DNA from: Pomphorhynchus laevis
Lineage: Eukaryota; Acanthocephala; Palaeacanthocephala; Echinorhynchida; Pomphorhynchidae
DNA: 64,000 nucleotides
Reading direction: 5' to 3'
Assembly (NCBI GenBank): GCA_012934845.2
Contig: WNNJ02000876.1
Span: forward strand, 1-64,000
Shown here in pieces: positions 1-11,371 of the stretch; the stretch's first letter is position 1, and every line of letters starts with the position of its first letter. A program made the position numbers and the translations under genes. The notes under the pieces are model-generated. The model was given only the letters and a program-made list of their open reading frames with translations, ran no database searches and was not told where the DNA came from.

Positions 1-642
1 CAGCGATGATGTCGAGTGCCCCGCCAAGGATATGTGTGGGGGCAGTGGAGATGGGTTTGTAGTTATAGTTGGATAGAATGTTGATGAACTGGATGGACTC
101 GGTGGAAGAGGGGCGGTCGAGGCGGATGTTGAAGTCGCCAAGAACGATTGAAGGGATGGAGGACAAAGAACAGTGGGACAGAAGGTCAGCGAGTTCAGTA
201 AAAAATAAGGAGGTAGGAGCAGATGAACCAGGACGGTATACAATGGCGAGATCTAGAGTGATCGGGTTAGAAGAACGACAAGTGAGCAGTTCAAAAGAGC
301 AAGGACTGAAAGGGGAAGTGATTTTGCGAATAGACGCGGGGTGACGGGCGAATGCGACAATGCCGCCATGATTAGAGAATTTAGAAGGGATGAGCTGAGG
401 GGGCGAGCGGATTCGACTAGTGAGCAACCGGCAGAGAGCAAACGGCGGATGGAGAGGTCGTCAGAATCGTAGTGCCAGGATTCGGTGAGGCAGAAGAGAT
501 CGATGGATTGCTTGGTGAATAGGTTGAGGATGAGATCGGATTTATTGAGAATAGATCTAGTGTTGAGGAGGCCGAGGCGGAAACCGTGTGTGGTGGTGAT
601 AGGGGCTAGTGGAGAAGACACATAGGGGAGATGGAGCGCCAT
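1..642 (-). pseudogene. Fam-1 LINE ORF2, N-terminal endonuclease part
   Basis: This is the start of the apurinic-type endonuclease domain. The 253-642 frame reads GFRLGLLNTRSI and CLTESWH, family landmarks near the first catalytic residues. Past about 430 the endonuclease homology continues in another frame to base 1, with VLGDFNIRLDR, the Asp-Asn catalytic block. The frame change falls at a C-run in the same place as in the copy at 42731-45684. The RT domain is outside the window. Confidence 0.75.
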
Positions 643-2002
643 CGAATTTTTGGGCGGGTGTGGACAACTTGAAAATTTCCGTCGATGTTTCGGATGGAGA
701 GAGATGTTTCGCCGTTTTCCTCGCGACGGCGTTTTTCGATGCGGGCAGATGAGAGTTGAGCGATTTCGGAAGGGGTGCGATCGGGGAAAATTCGAGTGGT
801 TGAAGATGACATGAGTTTGAATCGTTGAGAGAGGACAGAAGACGCGTGAGAGCGATGCTTGAAAACAATTTTTAGGAGAGGGGGCTGGGAAGGATTAGAT
901 TGAGAAGATTTATTTAGGCGGATGAATGCGACAGGAGAGATGTTGTTGAAAAAGGATGGTTTATCCGCAGGAACAATAGACGAGAGGATGGATCTGAATG
1001 CGGAAACATCGTGGTCGAGACGTGCTTGTGGAGATAAGGAGTTAGAAGGCGTGATATTAGTAACAATGACGCAACGATCGCGAGAAGCAAAGCGCTTCCG
1101 TAAAGGAGGACGACTGACGTGAGTAGGTGAGATCACGATAGAAGAGCTGGCAGTTGATGATTTGGAGGGATTTGGTTTGACGACGGGAGACATAGAGGAT
1201 AATGATAATAAAGCGGGTGGCAAGCGATGTGAGGAAAGGTTATGAGTGGAAGGATAGTGGAGGCTGGTGGAGGTGATTTTGATTGATGGATGCAAGTTAT
1301 TGAGAAACGAGACAGGAAGGACGGGACGTGGGGTGTCGGGGAGTGAACATACATTAGTTGTAACAATTTGCGGCTCCGTCACTGTATCGGTAGATTTATC
1401 ATAAATTTGACAAAATCCATCTTGCTGCGATACAATTTGCGGCTCCTTCAGATTATCTGATAATGGATTATCTGATGATGACGTAGAAACGCAATGAGGG
1501 GTAGAAATGTAAGGTGATTTATCTGATACGACAAAAGAAATACTGGGTTGCAAATGGTCAATGACAGTAACATCAGAAGATTGAGCTGATTGATTGGGCA
1601 AAATTGAAGGATGTATAGTAATACCTGTAGAAGAGATGGGAGATTTGGCATTCTTAGAGGCAATCGAATGCGGGAGAATTGGGCATCGAGGTTGAGACTT
1701 TTACAATACGAAGAGGCATGTGTGGACATCGCTGCATTGCCAGATAGTTTCAATATATTTGTCTTGAGACTCTCTATTTCACTCTTCATCGTATTTATCA
1801 TCTTAGCCGAACAGTAGCCACAGTAGAATTCGTTGTCTGCAAGGCAAGATGCCTGGGATTCTGAAGTCCAAATACTTACCCACGTGTGACAATCATTGAT
1901 TGAGCAAAGGACTTGTTGTTCAGATCCATTGGAAACATCTCTAACATCGGTGTTGGACGCAACATGGTTGGGAACTTGAGACTTTTGTTTTTTCCGACCC
2001 AT
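606..2002 (-). pseudogene. Fam-1 LINE ORF1, zinc-module/RNA-binding protein, one frameshift
   Basis: ORF1 proteins of such LINEs bind the element RNA. The start at 2002 reads MGRKKQKSQ. It is followed by a four-cysteine module, C-x4-C-x-[VT]-W then F-Y-C-G-Y-C (about residues 33-65), and a coiled-coil-like stretch. The frame shifts once in about 1600-1720 and continues in the 606-1601 frame. That part holds an Ser/Pro-rich linker and a basic RRM-like core (RDRCVIVTNI, then LDHDVSAFRSIL) that is nearly identical to the copy at 41745-42767. The C-terminus overlaps the ORF2 start by 37 bases. Inferred non-functional because of the frameshift. Confidence 0.8.
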
Positions 2003-2150
2003 TTGTATATAGTCGTTTGATTCGTGATTTTATTCTCCTCGTTGTATGTATATTAGATTGTATGTTATTTATTGTAGATGACGGGAGATTGTATGTTATT
2101 TATTGTAGATGACGGCAGATGACGGGAGTCTGTTCCAACTGTTTATTACT

Positions 2151-2384
2151 CGATCTCTGATATCCTGATAGTGTCGATGGACTTTTTGTAAGTAGTTTAT
2201 TAAGCAGCCAAGAAAGTTCAAACTAGTGTCAAACTATGTTAATTCAAATAAATGGCATATTATTGTAAGAGTTTCAATAACCAAGACTTATTTTAAGGTA
2301 TATATCAATATTATCAATATTATCTTATTTTAAGGTATATTTCAATAACCAAGACTTATTATATTGGTATAGGGAAACCAATAT
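2151..2384. other. AT-rich stretch with short direct repeats
   Basis: No gene is visible. A 21-base motif starting TTTCAATAACC occurs twice, at about 2269 and 2340, around an AATATTATC repeat. Related sequence recurs near 12815 and, inverted, near 28565, so this is probably old repeat material. Confidence 0.4.
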
Positions 2385-2812
2385 AGTTTAAGCTCTTCTG
2401 TTTCAGAACTTATCATCGTTATCTCAGACTATCTTCAGAACTCGATTCATCCTTTTATCGTAACCAATTCTTTGCTCTTCGTCGTTCGCATAGGCAACTT
2501 CTGCGTTCTAAGGCACATAGTTTTTGGCGAAGCAAACTGGCTTCCGCTAATGACTCTCGAACTAAATGGAAAACTCTTAATTCTCTACTTTCTCGTTCCT
2601 CTGTCACCTTTACTTTTAATCCTTCTCAATTCCCCGATTACCTAATTTCAAAAACTGTTTCTCTAATCAATTCGATCATCGTCCTTCCACAAATTTATTG
2701 TATCTCGTCTGTTCGTATCCCTGAGCTCTTTTATCTACTTGCGGTATCTGAAGATGAGGTATCTTGCCTTCTTATTTCGTTAACTTGTAAGTCCTCTCCT
2801 GCCGATCCCATC
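2385..2812 (+). pseudogene. Fam-5 LINE ORF2 linker between endonuclease and RT
   Basis: The plus-strand sequence corresponds to the region of Fam-1 ORF2 rich in RRLRHAFRVYHR and SFWQHKI, here FRSKLASANDSRTKWKTLNSLLS-like. It also matches the minus-strand copy near 39960-40640. It is broken by stops. It ends at the target site of the LTR element. Confidence 0.6.
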
Positions 2813-3065
2813 TGTAGCGTTTTCATTGATCATTTAAAATGAAATACAAATGGAAGCTTTTTAGTCAACAGCACAAAACACGAAAAACTGTTTTGAAAGC
2901 AACAAGTAGTGTTTTATAAGCAATTCTGTAATGATTAAGTAATACTACAATCACCGCCGATCAGCATACGACAGTGGTCGTGTAACAAAGAAGCGGAACA
3001 TCAATAAGTTGCATCTGCATGGCGAAACGTTGCTTTGTGCCATTTTTATTCGTTCATACATTACA
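2813..3065 (-). repeat. Long terminal repeat (complete) of the Ty3/gypsy fossil
   Basis: This is a 253-base repeat with TG...CA ends, next to the duplicated target CCATC. Its last 117 bases match 8133-8249 at 114 positions with no gaps. Confidence 0.85.
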
Positions 3066-5989
3066 TCTCCTCTTCACCACGGCCAACTTGCTCCAAATCT
3101 TTCTAGTCGTGTGCGTTTTCTTTCGCTTTGTCTCAATACGGTCATAGCTTGATTCGAATCATTATGTGGTCCATTCTCTTGCTGCAGATTCGCATCGGTA
3201 TTGCTGCCTAGTGTTTCTGTAACTATTTTCTCAGTGCTGGCCAAATTCTCCGCGGGTTGTTCTAGATCGTTCCTCGTTGCATCGTCAGAGTTTCTTTCTT
3301 TATCGTTCTTTTCATATGTGGTATCTGATGTCTCTATAGCTGGCCAATCAAACCCACTAACCACTTGTCTCTTGGTTTCCCTATATCTTCGACGCAATTG
3401 ATCGATGTGCCCGCGAATATATCTACCATGGCATTCTACACTGTACGTGGTCTCCGAAGTTCGTTCGACTATTATCCCTGATTTCCATTTTATTTTATTA
3501 TTCGGTCTGTACCAAACTTCATCTCCCACCTCTGTACCAAACTTCATCTCCCACCTGGAAAGCACTATCATTAATCTTGCAGGCGTTTCCTTTGTTGAAC
3601 AATGAATGGAATTTCTATGGCTCATGAGAAATTGCTGCAATCTTTTATTAACAGCGCCTCTTTCGCATCGTAGTAAAACACGCTGTTTGACTGTCTGCAC
3701 CAACCTTTCTATCAATCCATTTGATTTTGGGTGATATGGCGTGGTCAGCCGGTGGCGAATGTTGTTATTTTTCAAGAATGTTGTAAACAACGCTGATGTA
3801 AACGGAGGACCGTTGTCGGAGACGAGTTCAGCGGGAACTCCCAATCGTGCAAATACTTCTCTCATTTTTGAAATTACCGTGTGCGCATGCAGTGACGCTA
3901 TAGGTAATACTTCGGGCCATTTACTTGCCGCACACTGCATCAACAGATAATATTGTTCCTTGACCGGACCAGCAAAATCGACATGCACTCTTTCCCACGG
4001 ACTACTAGTAATTGGTCAATTCTGTAGTGGGTAGTCCGGTGGAGTATTACTAGATTTCTGGCATTCAGGGCAATGGAGCACGTATTTTTCGACCTCTTCT
4101 GACAATTTAGGCCACCATACATATGTTCTCGCTAAACTTTTCATTGCCACAATTCCAGGGTGTCCTAGATGAATATGATCTAATGTCTTCTTCCGAAGTT
4201 CTGAAGGAATTACAATCCTTCCCAAACACATTACCGCCCCTGATTCTATGGATAGATCTTGCGCATGACTCTGATACGCCTTCAAATGTGTAGGCATTGT
4301 TGTTGGCCATCCCCTCGTAATATAGCTTTTAACTAATCTTAACTCTGCATCCAGATTTGTTGCTGACAAAATACTATCCAACGATAATCCACTTTGCTCA
4401 GCTGCTTCATCTTGGATTGGATGTACTATTGCCGGATCATCATCGCCTTTAGTTTGTGTACTTTCTTGTTGTGGTAAACGTGATAACATATCCGCTAACA
4501 TGTTATCACTTCCTTTTATAAATTGCAGTGTATAGTTGTACTGGTTTAGAATTGTCGCCCAGCGTACCAAACGATGATTAACTGTCTTTTGTAGGTTTCG
4601 CTTTTCATCAAATATGTGTTGCAACGGCTTGTGATCAGTTTCAATGATAAATTTGCGGCCCGCAATGTATTTATGAAATTTGCGTATTCCGAATATCAAT
4701 GCGAGCGCTTCCTTGTCGATTTGTTGATATTGCTTTTCCGCTGTTTGGAGTATACGCGATGCATATGCTACTGGTTTATACCCCATTTTCTCTTCCTGCA
4801 ATAATACCGACCCAACACCATATTCAGAGGCATCACATGCTAATTTTAAATTCGACTTCCCATTATAGGGTACTAGTATTTTTGCGTCCGATAATGTTTT
4901 CTTTATTAAATCCCAGCTTTCTTCATGACTAGTATCCCACCGCCATCGTGTGTTCTTGCCCGTAAGATTATATAAGTCTATGCAACTTCATCTCAGTCGT
5001 GGTAAAAATCTGTCCAGAAAGAAAACTGCGCCTAAGAAGGATCTTAATTGTGTTTCATTCTGCGGGAGTTCCATATTTTGAATTGCCGTTATCTTTGACG
5101 GTGATGGTAATATCTGATTTTGCCCTAACTGGTGGCCAAGGAAGTCAATCTTCTCTTTACAAAAACGCACTTGTCAGACCTAATGTGAATATTCGCTTTA
5201 GACAGTATCTTCATCACTCTATGTAATTGCATCATATGTTCCTCCTTTGTATGCGTTCCGATCAAAATATCGTCTAAGTACGTGGCCACTCCATTAATTC
5301 CCATCATCAAATTGGACATATATCTTTGAAAAATAGCTGGACTAATCGACAATCCGAATGGCAACCGCCGATACCGATAGAAACCTAATGGTGTTGATAC
5401 CGTGAGTAAATGCCTACATTCTTCCGACACCTCCATTTGCAAATATGCATCTCTGAGGTCGATTTTCGAGTACCAGTGAGATCCTGCAATGGTCAGCATT
5501 ATTGTGTCAAAGGTTGGCATTTCATACGACTCAATCGACAGGAATGGGTTAATAGTCACTCGAAAATCCGCACAAATCCGTATGTTGCCATCTTTCTTAC
5601 GAACTATAACAAGCGGTGTAGACCATCCAATATTGTCACTATCGGCATGCACTGGCTTCAAAATTTCCTCCTTTGCACAACCGTTCAATTTCGGCGATCG
5701 TCTTATCTTTAAGCGATATGGGAATTCTTCTGTTGGGCACTATGCGTGGCGATGCCTGTCTGCTGATTACAATCTTTGCCTTGAAACCTTTGATAACTCC
5801 AACGCGGGTTTCAAACAGATGCGCGAATGGTTGTAAAATTTCTCGGATTGCTTGCTGGCTTAGATCTTCTTGAATCTGTTTAATATGAACTACACTTGGC
5901 CATTCCAAATTAAATGCTTTGATCCAGGGTCGACCGAACAACGCATGATTGTCGGTGTTAATGACTTCTACCTCCAAATTTGCTATCTT

Positions 5990-6903
5990 ATTATTGCTAC
6001 ACTACCGATACCTGCAGAGCAAGGATCGACTATCTTATTCATAAACCACCTTCCCCAACCTTTCATTGCTCTACAACAAATTCTCTCCTCGACATATTAC
6101 TGCTACATAAGATGTGGTTGTTGAAACCCATTTGCACCGAGCAGTCGCGTCAACAACAGACCACCTCTCATGACCTAATTCGCTGGCGGCTAGAGGACGA
6201 TACGTTGCTTAGAAGAAGGTTTCACTTTGATCCTATTAGAGTGGCCTTCTTTCAGGCAGCTATCCAACTCTTCCCCAGAATTGGAATTGAGAGTTTGACC
6301 GAATTTAATTCCTACCTCTCATCGCAAGCTACCGCGATCCTTTCGACTACCTATAAAGGTCGAATATACAATCCTACTCCAACAAAGCTCAAGGTCCTAG
6401 CTAAAATGTTGCACCTTCCCAATCTCTCTGTTTCCGCCAGACATATCCTCTCGAATGAATATTGGAGCTCTAGATATAGGCTCCAGCTGAGCAGGGATAG
6501 GGCAAGCATTGCTCACCAAAACCCTTCTCAGGCTTCCTTCTGGAAGATATTCAAGAAGGAGAAATTTGTTTGCTGGAAGGATAGAGCCTTGGTTTGGATT
6601 GGTAGCATAGGCCTTGACAAAGTTTTAGAGGAGTCACTTTCCTTACATAATTATGGAGCCACTCATTCTCCCCAACCAATCCCGCCTTGGTGTGACTTCA
6701 GGAGTAGGGACTTGTCTGTTACAGATATCCTTAACTCCTGGGGATCACTCCCGGGCACCTCCAAATCCCACGCGCCACTCACCACTCGTGTCTGTCAGCT
6801 TTTGACATACAGTCAGAGAAAGGAGGTCGCCATCACAATGCTATTAGCCTCCCCGTCTGACATAGCGGAAATTAACATCAGCCGTCGAGTTTTTTTTACC
6901 TAA
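5990..6903 (+). pseudogene. Fam-2 LINE ORF2, end of endonuclease to start of RT
   Basis: An open stretch of about 300 codons covers the C-terminal endonuclease tail, the LIRWRLE linker shared with the minus copy near 19320, and the approach to the RT. The frame is lost near 6890 at a T-run. The related copy at 18438-18716 reads on into PISIQNSLVCIYEKALARRI, which is found here in another frame around 6940-7000. Confidence 0.7.
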
Positions 6904-7021
6904 AAAGAGATTAATCACTTGTCCTAAAGATCTGCGGCCCATCTCGATTCAAAACGCCCTCATATCCATCTACGAGAAAGCGCTTGCGCGTAGAATCCGC
7001 GTTCATTTATGTAGGCGTAAT

Positions 7022-8005
7022 TTGATCCCACCGAGTTTTCATGGGTTTGTCAAAGGGCGCTCGGTCCATTCAGCAATTGGTGAAGTGCATCAGTTTTGTC
7101 AGGATAATAGTCATCAGCTTGCTGTGGCTGTTTTTCTTGATTTTTCAGCTGCATTTGACCGGATCTCCATTCCCTTCGTTATCTCCTCTCTCAGGTCCCT
7201 CGGGTTGCCTGCGAGAATTGTTAACAGGGTGGAGATATTGTTGTACACCAAGCGGTTCTACTATGAAGACGACCCTGATGCGCGTCAGTTCTACCCTATT
7301 ACAGGTGTACCTCAAGGATCCCCACTTTCTCCTATCTTATATCTTGCTGCATCCATTGTATTATTCAAGAATTTTAAACGTGATCAACATCTAGTGGTAT
7401 ATGCTGATGATACCACAGCCTTGTTCTCTGGACGCAGGTGCAAAGATGTAATATCTGATATCAGCCGTTTCTTTTTAAGATTAAAAGATCAGTTGCCCCC
7501 ATCCAATCTTATTTTAAACTCCTCTAAATCACAGGTGGTTGTCTTTAATGGCGTTCCTGCCACCAAAAAGAAACTTAAGAGACTAGCACTCTCTACACTC
7601 TCCTCCATTTTGCAGCATCAACCACTCCCCATCTTCACGAGTCGAGTAAAATATCTGGGGTTCACCGTTACGGTGAATTGGTCGGCGAAAGCTGACCTGG
7701 ATAGACTTAAACGTATCCTGAAGAAAGCTAGGTGGGCTCTGAAACGGGCCCAGCATCTGTCATTGAATGGGATAACCCAAGTGCGCCTCTGGGGTACTTG
7801 GGCTATCTCGGGATTAGTCTTCTTCTCACGAGGACGTTCCCCAGAACAAAGACTAAGGTTTCTCAAGCTCCTCATCTCGAGATTACCAACCATAGTCCGC
7901 CTTGACTGGACTCTTAGGTGTGTGAGAGACCCCGAATGGTTCAGTCAGAGGGCGGCGCGCTGGTGCGGCCGAGGGGCTCAGATCCATCTGGACCTGAGGC
8001 CGTAA
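7022..8005 (+). pseudogene. Fam-2 LINE ORF2, reverse transcriptase and C-terminus
   Basis: This frame of about 327 codons carries the RT core: FVKGRSVHSAI, FLDFSAAFDRI (first catalytic Asp), TGVPQGSPLSPILYL and VVYADDTTALFSG (YADD). It continues through the thumb to a Gly/Arg-rich end. It is intact over this range but lacks its N-terminal half because of the break near 6890 and the 5' truncation. No RNase H or CCHC end is visible. It resembles RTs of the Jockey/R1/LOA group; the precise clade is not settled. Confidence 0.75.
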
Positions 8006-8132
8006 ATATAAGTTGAAGATTTCAAAATACACGTCGTGAACAGTTTCTATTTTAAGTTGTCTTTTGCATGTTTTTGTTTCTTAAGTTTTTATCAGTTATA
8101 TAGTTATTAATAAAACCCTTACTTACTTACTT

Positions 8133-8249
8133 AATCACCGCCGATCAGCATACGACAGTGGTCGTGTAACAAAGAAGCGGAACATCAATAAGCTGCATCT
8201 GCATGGCGAAACGTTGCTCTGTGCCATTTGTATTCGTTCATACATTACA
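8133..8249 (-). repeat. Long terminal repeat (remnant) of the Ty3/gypsy fossil
   Basis: This is the outer 117 bases of the second LTR. Its inner part is replaced by the 3' tail of the Fam-2 LINE that ends in ACTT repeats at about 8120-8132. Confidence 0.85.
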
Positions 8250-9187
8250 CCATCCCTACTCGAATTCTCAAATTGTTGTCAACAGACTTTACACCTTTCC
8301 TTACCAGTCTCTTTAACTCGTCAATAGTGAATGGAATATTTCCTGTCCTTTGGAAACGTCTATTGTTCGACCCCTACTTAAAAAACCCTCTCTTGACCCC
8401 TCTCTTCCTTCATCTTATCGCTCAATATCAATTCTACCAACCTTATCTAAAATTCTTGAACACCTTGTATTAGATCAGATAAACAAGTATCTCTCTTCAT
8501 CGCAGCTCTACCCTTCTTTTCAATCTGCTTTCCGCTCCAATCATTCCACAGAACTAGCATTTCATAAAGTATTTTCTGATATGCTCTCCGCTCGTGACAA
8601 AGGACTGTGTAGTGTGGTAATATTGCTCGATCTTTCATCTGCATTCGACATTGTCGATCACGAAATCCTTCTGTTTCGTCTTCGCTATCACTATGGTTTC
8701 TCTTCGTCCACCTTGGCTTGCTTCTCCTCGTATCTCTCCGATCGATCATTTTCCGTTCATTCTTATTCAATGTGTTCTCCTCTATCTTCTCTCTTGTGGT
8801 GTACATCAAGGTTCTGTACCTGGCCCTATTCTATTTACGCTTCTTCTTGGAGATTTATCTTGTGTAACTAGTAAATTCTGCTTCAGGGTAATGCAGTACG
8901 CTGATGATATACTTCTTTATTCTCATTCGTATCCTCATTCCCTAAGCCAACTTTTCGTATCCGCATCTAATTGTCTTCGTGCTCTATCAGAACATCTAAT
9001 TTCTTTGCACATGTCCCTAAATCCTACCAAATCTAAAGTGTTATGGATTTTTCCTCCACTGTTTCTGTTATTTCTCCATCTCTGTATCTTCAGACCACAT
9101 TTATTCCTGATGTAGATAAGCTAGTATTTATAGGTATTTACTTCGACAATAACCTGCATCTCGATCCCTTCATTCGTGATAAATTAA
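8250..9187 (+). pseudogene. Fam-5 LINE ORF2 reverse transcriptase, frame-broken
   Basis: RT blocks are seen in order across three frames: FQSAFRSNHSTELAFHKV and LLDLSSAFDIVDH (8500-8660, first catalytic Asp), CGVHQGSVPGPILFTLLLGDL (about 8793-8860), and MQYADDILLYSHS (about 8890, catalytic YADD). The last part, ending near 9187, corresponds to VFIGIYFDNNLHLDPFIRDKLN. Frames change at least twice, so it is not functional. The continuation lies at 9846 beyond an inserted repeat. Confidence 0.75.
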
Positions 9188-9836
9188 ATCAGCTAACTGA
9201 GTCTACGTATTGTTATATAATTATAAAATAAACAAAACATAATAATGCTAAATCAAAATTTAATAATTAAATAATAAAATTAATAATTGCTTTTAGATTT
9301 TCTATAATTTAAATCAAGTTAAAAAATAAAATTTAAAATAAACGTCATTTTTATGAATTGACTAATAAATAACAGACGTTGTATCAGAATAAGAATTAGA
9401 GGTCATCAGGAGGAACTGCTATGCTATCAGGTTTCGGCCCCTAACTCCTCTACCCAACATAGCAGCAGGGCCAAATACATGCTAATGATGTATTTCCTCT
9501 GAAATAACTATCTAGTATCTTATTCTAATGCAAAGTATATTATTTATTATCCATCCATAAAAATTTGCCACTTAAGAGTTTAAATTTATTCTTTATATTA
9601 TTGTGTTGATTTATATATTTTACTATTTTCTGCTTGATGTTATTTTTATAGTAACCTAGTTTAAAATATGTATCTATTAAATTATTTAAATGATTTTGAA
9701 GAAAGCCAATATCATTACATATTGTTGCAATTCTTAAAATTTCATTATTTAATGTATTATATTTTATATTATATGGTATGCATGAATGCTCATGCAAAAA
9801 TATGTTTCTTTTAAATTTAAATGTCATCTTTACGAT
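9188..9836 (-). mobile_element. RT-tail repeat (Rep-1 family), inserted in the Fam-5 LINE
   Basis: This is a 649-base insertion flanked by a 9-base repeat ATAAATTAA (9179-9187, 9837-9845). On the minus strand it starts with a 95-codon frame (9540-9827) that looks like the tail of a retroelement RT (SCIPYNIKY, EILRIATICND, then a Lys-rich end). The 3' part holds two hairpins (about 9410-9510) and ends ACTCAGTTAGCTGATTT. Copies of this 3' part occur at 27712-28400, 38195-38521, 38565-38921, 46360-46410 and 47308-47390. A Penelope-like origin is likely but not proven. Confidence 0.65.
9540..9827 (-). pseudogene. C-terminal fragment of a retroelement reverse transcriptase
   Basis: This is 95 residues without catalytic motifs. 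The pattern of a conserved PY..., RIATIC and a G-Y-x-N-N-I block followed by a basic tail is like the thumb region after the RT in Penelope-like elements. It is 5' truncated; the GIY-YIG domain expected next in that class is absent and the frame stops at 9540. Confidence 0.45.
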
Positions 9837-9845
9837 ATAAATTAA

Positions 9846-10098
9846 TAGTAATAAACTATGTATTCAAATCTTCTTCTTCGTGATATTCGTCTCGTCAAAA
9901 ATTCTTTAGGTTTTAGTTCCTGTAAATCTTTTATCTCCTTCCTACATATCGCTACTCGCATACTCTATGTGATTTTCTTCTGCTACACGTACCTATTCAC
10001 TTAACCAACTGCGACAATTGATTTCTACATATCGATGCTCCTCTCCTTTCGCTGTTGTGGGCTTGTAAGCACACAGTCTGTGTGGATTTGCCATATAA
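9846..10098 (+). pseudogene. Fam-5 LINE 3' end with terminal hairpin
   Basis: The sequence resumes with codons for SNLLLRDIRLVKNS, which follows the RT thumb in sister LINEs. It is then broken and ends in a 3' UTR with the hairpin CACACAG/CTGTGTG between TGTAAG (10063) and GCCA (about 10090), followed by an A-run. This matches the 3' ends of Fam-1 and Fam-4. Confidence 0.6.
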
Positions 10099-10154
10099 AA
10101 AAAACTTTTAAACTTCCGTTTAGCAATAAACTCTGGTTTTCACTCGAAAAACTA

Positions 10155-10612
10155 TATTTCATAATTTTAATGATCTGTAGCTGTCCTCTGAGCCATAAAG
10201 CACATCATCATTGGACCTTTCTAGTAGTAGACACTTACTGTAAGAACTTTTATAACCAATACTTTTTTTTACGTGATGATGTTAACTCGACAAATCGTAT
10301 AAATGCAAAAACAATATATTTGCATACGGTAATTTTTGTATTTAATTTGTATAATAAATGTCAAATATTTTACAATACAATTTTTTTAAATTATATTATT
10401 TCATATCAAATTTTAGTTTATAACGAATCATGTAATTCAAAAATGGTACTGGCTTGTATTTTATTTCAAAATGTTTTTCATTGCATTTTTAAGCTAGAGT
10501 CTCAACATTACTCAATATATTCATAATCCATACAATTATTTTCGTGAATAGTTTTCTCCAATTATTATAATTAGTATCAAATTATTTTCCTTCTTATAAT
10601 TATTATCTTAAT
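10155..10612. repeat. Dispersed AT-rich repeat, copy 1
   Basis: This matches 12725-13217 in the same direction with many small differences. Landmarks are GTCCTCTGAGCCATAA near the left end and repeated TTTTCGTGAATAGTTTTCT units near the right. The two copies flank the Penelope-like element at 11236-12409. No coding sequence is convincing, although a 163-codon frame spans it. Confidence 0.6.
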
Positions 10613-11235
10613 GGAAAATAAGAGTAATGGACTCTTCTGTGGGAACATGGAGCGTACATGTTCTGATGTGGTCGTTTTCAACAATCATGCTCCGTCCTAA
10701 TGCAAAAAGTTGACAGATATTTTCCCGTTTTTACGAAAATAGAAAATGTGACAAGTATGAAGACAGGATACATACATTAGAGCTCAGCTCATTTTGCCCC
10801 GCCCCCTATTTAAGCGGCTACCTGCGGTGCTCACAAAAGTGCACGAGCATGTATCAAATTATTGGCTCTATAAATTGCTGAACGACAAAAACCTGAATAC
10901 AATGAGACGATCGCTTGGATCAGGACATATATCAGTATGTCCCTCGCAAAAATTTGTTCTGCGGCGCTTCGATGTTCACGGGTACAATATCAGCGGATTT
11001 CGACTTTTCAAGCTGAAAGTGACTTACCAGAGTGACCGCGGAAAATGTAAAAAATGAAAAATGATATATATTTACTGATAAAATTAGGGCCCATTTGCGG
11101 GTAACCTCAAAAATGTTTTATTAAGTTTTATTAAGAACTATTCTCTAAGAAAATAACTTATAGTTTTCTTTAATTATTATAATTAGTTTCAAATTATTTT
11201 CGCGAATAGTTTTCTTCAATTATTATAATTAGTAT
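10613..11235 (+). other. Unassigned stretch with a GC-richer 87-codon frame
   Basis: Positions 10794-11057 hold an open frame without an internal ATG near its start, in sequence richer in GC than its surroundings. It is basic and ends RGKCKK. I do not recognise it. The motif GCCCATTTGCGGGTAACC at about 11088 recurs at 56763. The flanks contain the same AT-rich units as 10540-10612. Confidence 0.3.
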
Positions 11236-11371
11236 CAAATGATCAAAATTGAAATGGCAAGACGCCCCGCATGAGGTAGAAAATTTATTGAATTCTCGAT
11301 TCCAGTTTGGAATCATCATCAGAAATCTGAAACAAGTAAAATGTTAAGGATATAAAAAGAAAACACGTAAA
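11236..11371 (+). repeat. Inverted terminal repeat, left arm (Penelope-like)
   Basis: This arm pairs with 12278-12409. It holds the complement of CTGATGATGATTCC and a GGAATC stem partner. Confidence 0.75.

Larger units (their letters stand above)
1..2150 (-). mobile_element. Fam-1 LINE (CR1/Jockey-like), 5' part, runs off the left edge
   Basis: This is a non-LTR retrotransposon copy read on the minus strand. It holds a 5' UTR (about 2003-2150), ORF1 and the endonuclease start of ORF2. From about 1350 leftwards it is almost identical in protein to the copy at 41578-45676, but its first 650 bases are a different 5' module. The 5' UTR holds a 34-base unit repeated in tandem at about 2053-2120. 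The reverse transcriptase would lie beyond base 1. The clade call rests on the ORF1/ORF2 layout and on RT motifs in the sister copy. Confidence 0.85.
5990..8132 (+). mobile_element. Fam-2 LINE, 5' truncated, inside the LTR fossil
   Basis: This is a non-LTR element whose 5' end is cut inside the endonuclease (IHKPPSPTFHC near 6040) and whose 3' end is an ACTT repeat tail at about 8117-8132. It matches the copies at 17600-21246, 28560-31000 and 32783-33175. The exact 5' junction with the LTR element is set only to within about 20 bases. Confidence 0.8.
2813..8249 (-). mobile_element. Ty3/gypsy-type LTR retrotransposon, fossil
   Basis: This is an LTR element on the minus strand, inserted in a Fam-5 LINE with a 5-base target duplication (CCATC at 2808-2812 and 8250-8254). 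The downstream LTR is 2813-3065 (253 bases, begins TGTAGC, ends ATTACA). Of the upstream LTR only 8133-8249 remains. Parts recognised: a pre-RT segment near 5640-5977, RT (about 5125-5688), RNase H (about 4480-4801) and integrase (zinc-binding part and core, about 3400-4260). No gag remains, because a Fam-2 LINE occupies about 5990-8132. The element is broken, with roughly four interruptions of pol besides the LINE. The shared 117 LTR bases differ at 3 sites, suggesting a fairly young insertion. Confidence 0.88.
2385..10098 (+). mobile_element. Fam-5 LINE copy, split by two later insertions
   Basis: One LINE copy can be followed through three segments. Segment 2385-2812 is the linker between endonuclease and RT, ending CCTGCCGATCCCATC. 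Segment 8250-9187 is the RT, starting CCATCCCTACTCG and matching the Fam-1 order at 44120-44160. Segment 9846-10098 is the post-RT region (SNLLLRDIR) and 3' UTR with terminal hairpin. The first gap is filled by an LTR element flanked by a 5-base duplication, CCATC. The second is filled by a 649-base repeat flanked by ATAAATTAA. The copy is decayed, with several frame changes in the RT. Confidence 0.8.

Noticed and set aside
253-642. Reading the many overlapping minus and plus frames in LINE regions as separate genes
   Set aside because: They are shadows of LINE ORFs: one strand carries RT, endonuclease or ORF1 landmarks and the other does not.
10035-10526. 163-codon plus frame as a host gene
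   Set aside because: It starts inside a LINE 3' end and runs through the AT-rich repeat at 10155-10612 that is duplicated at 12725; no domain.
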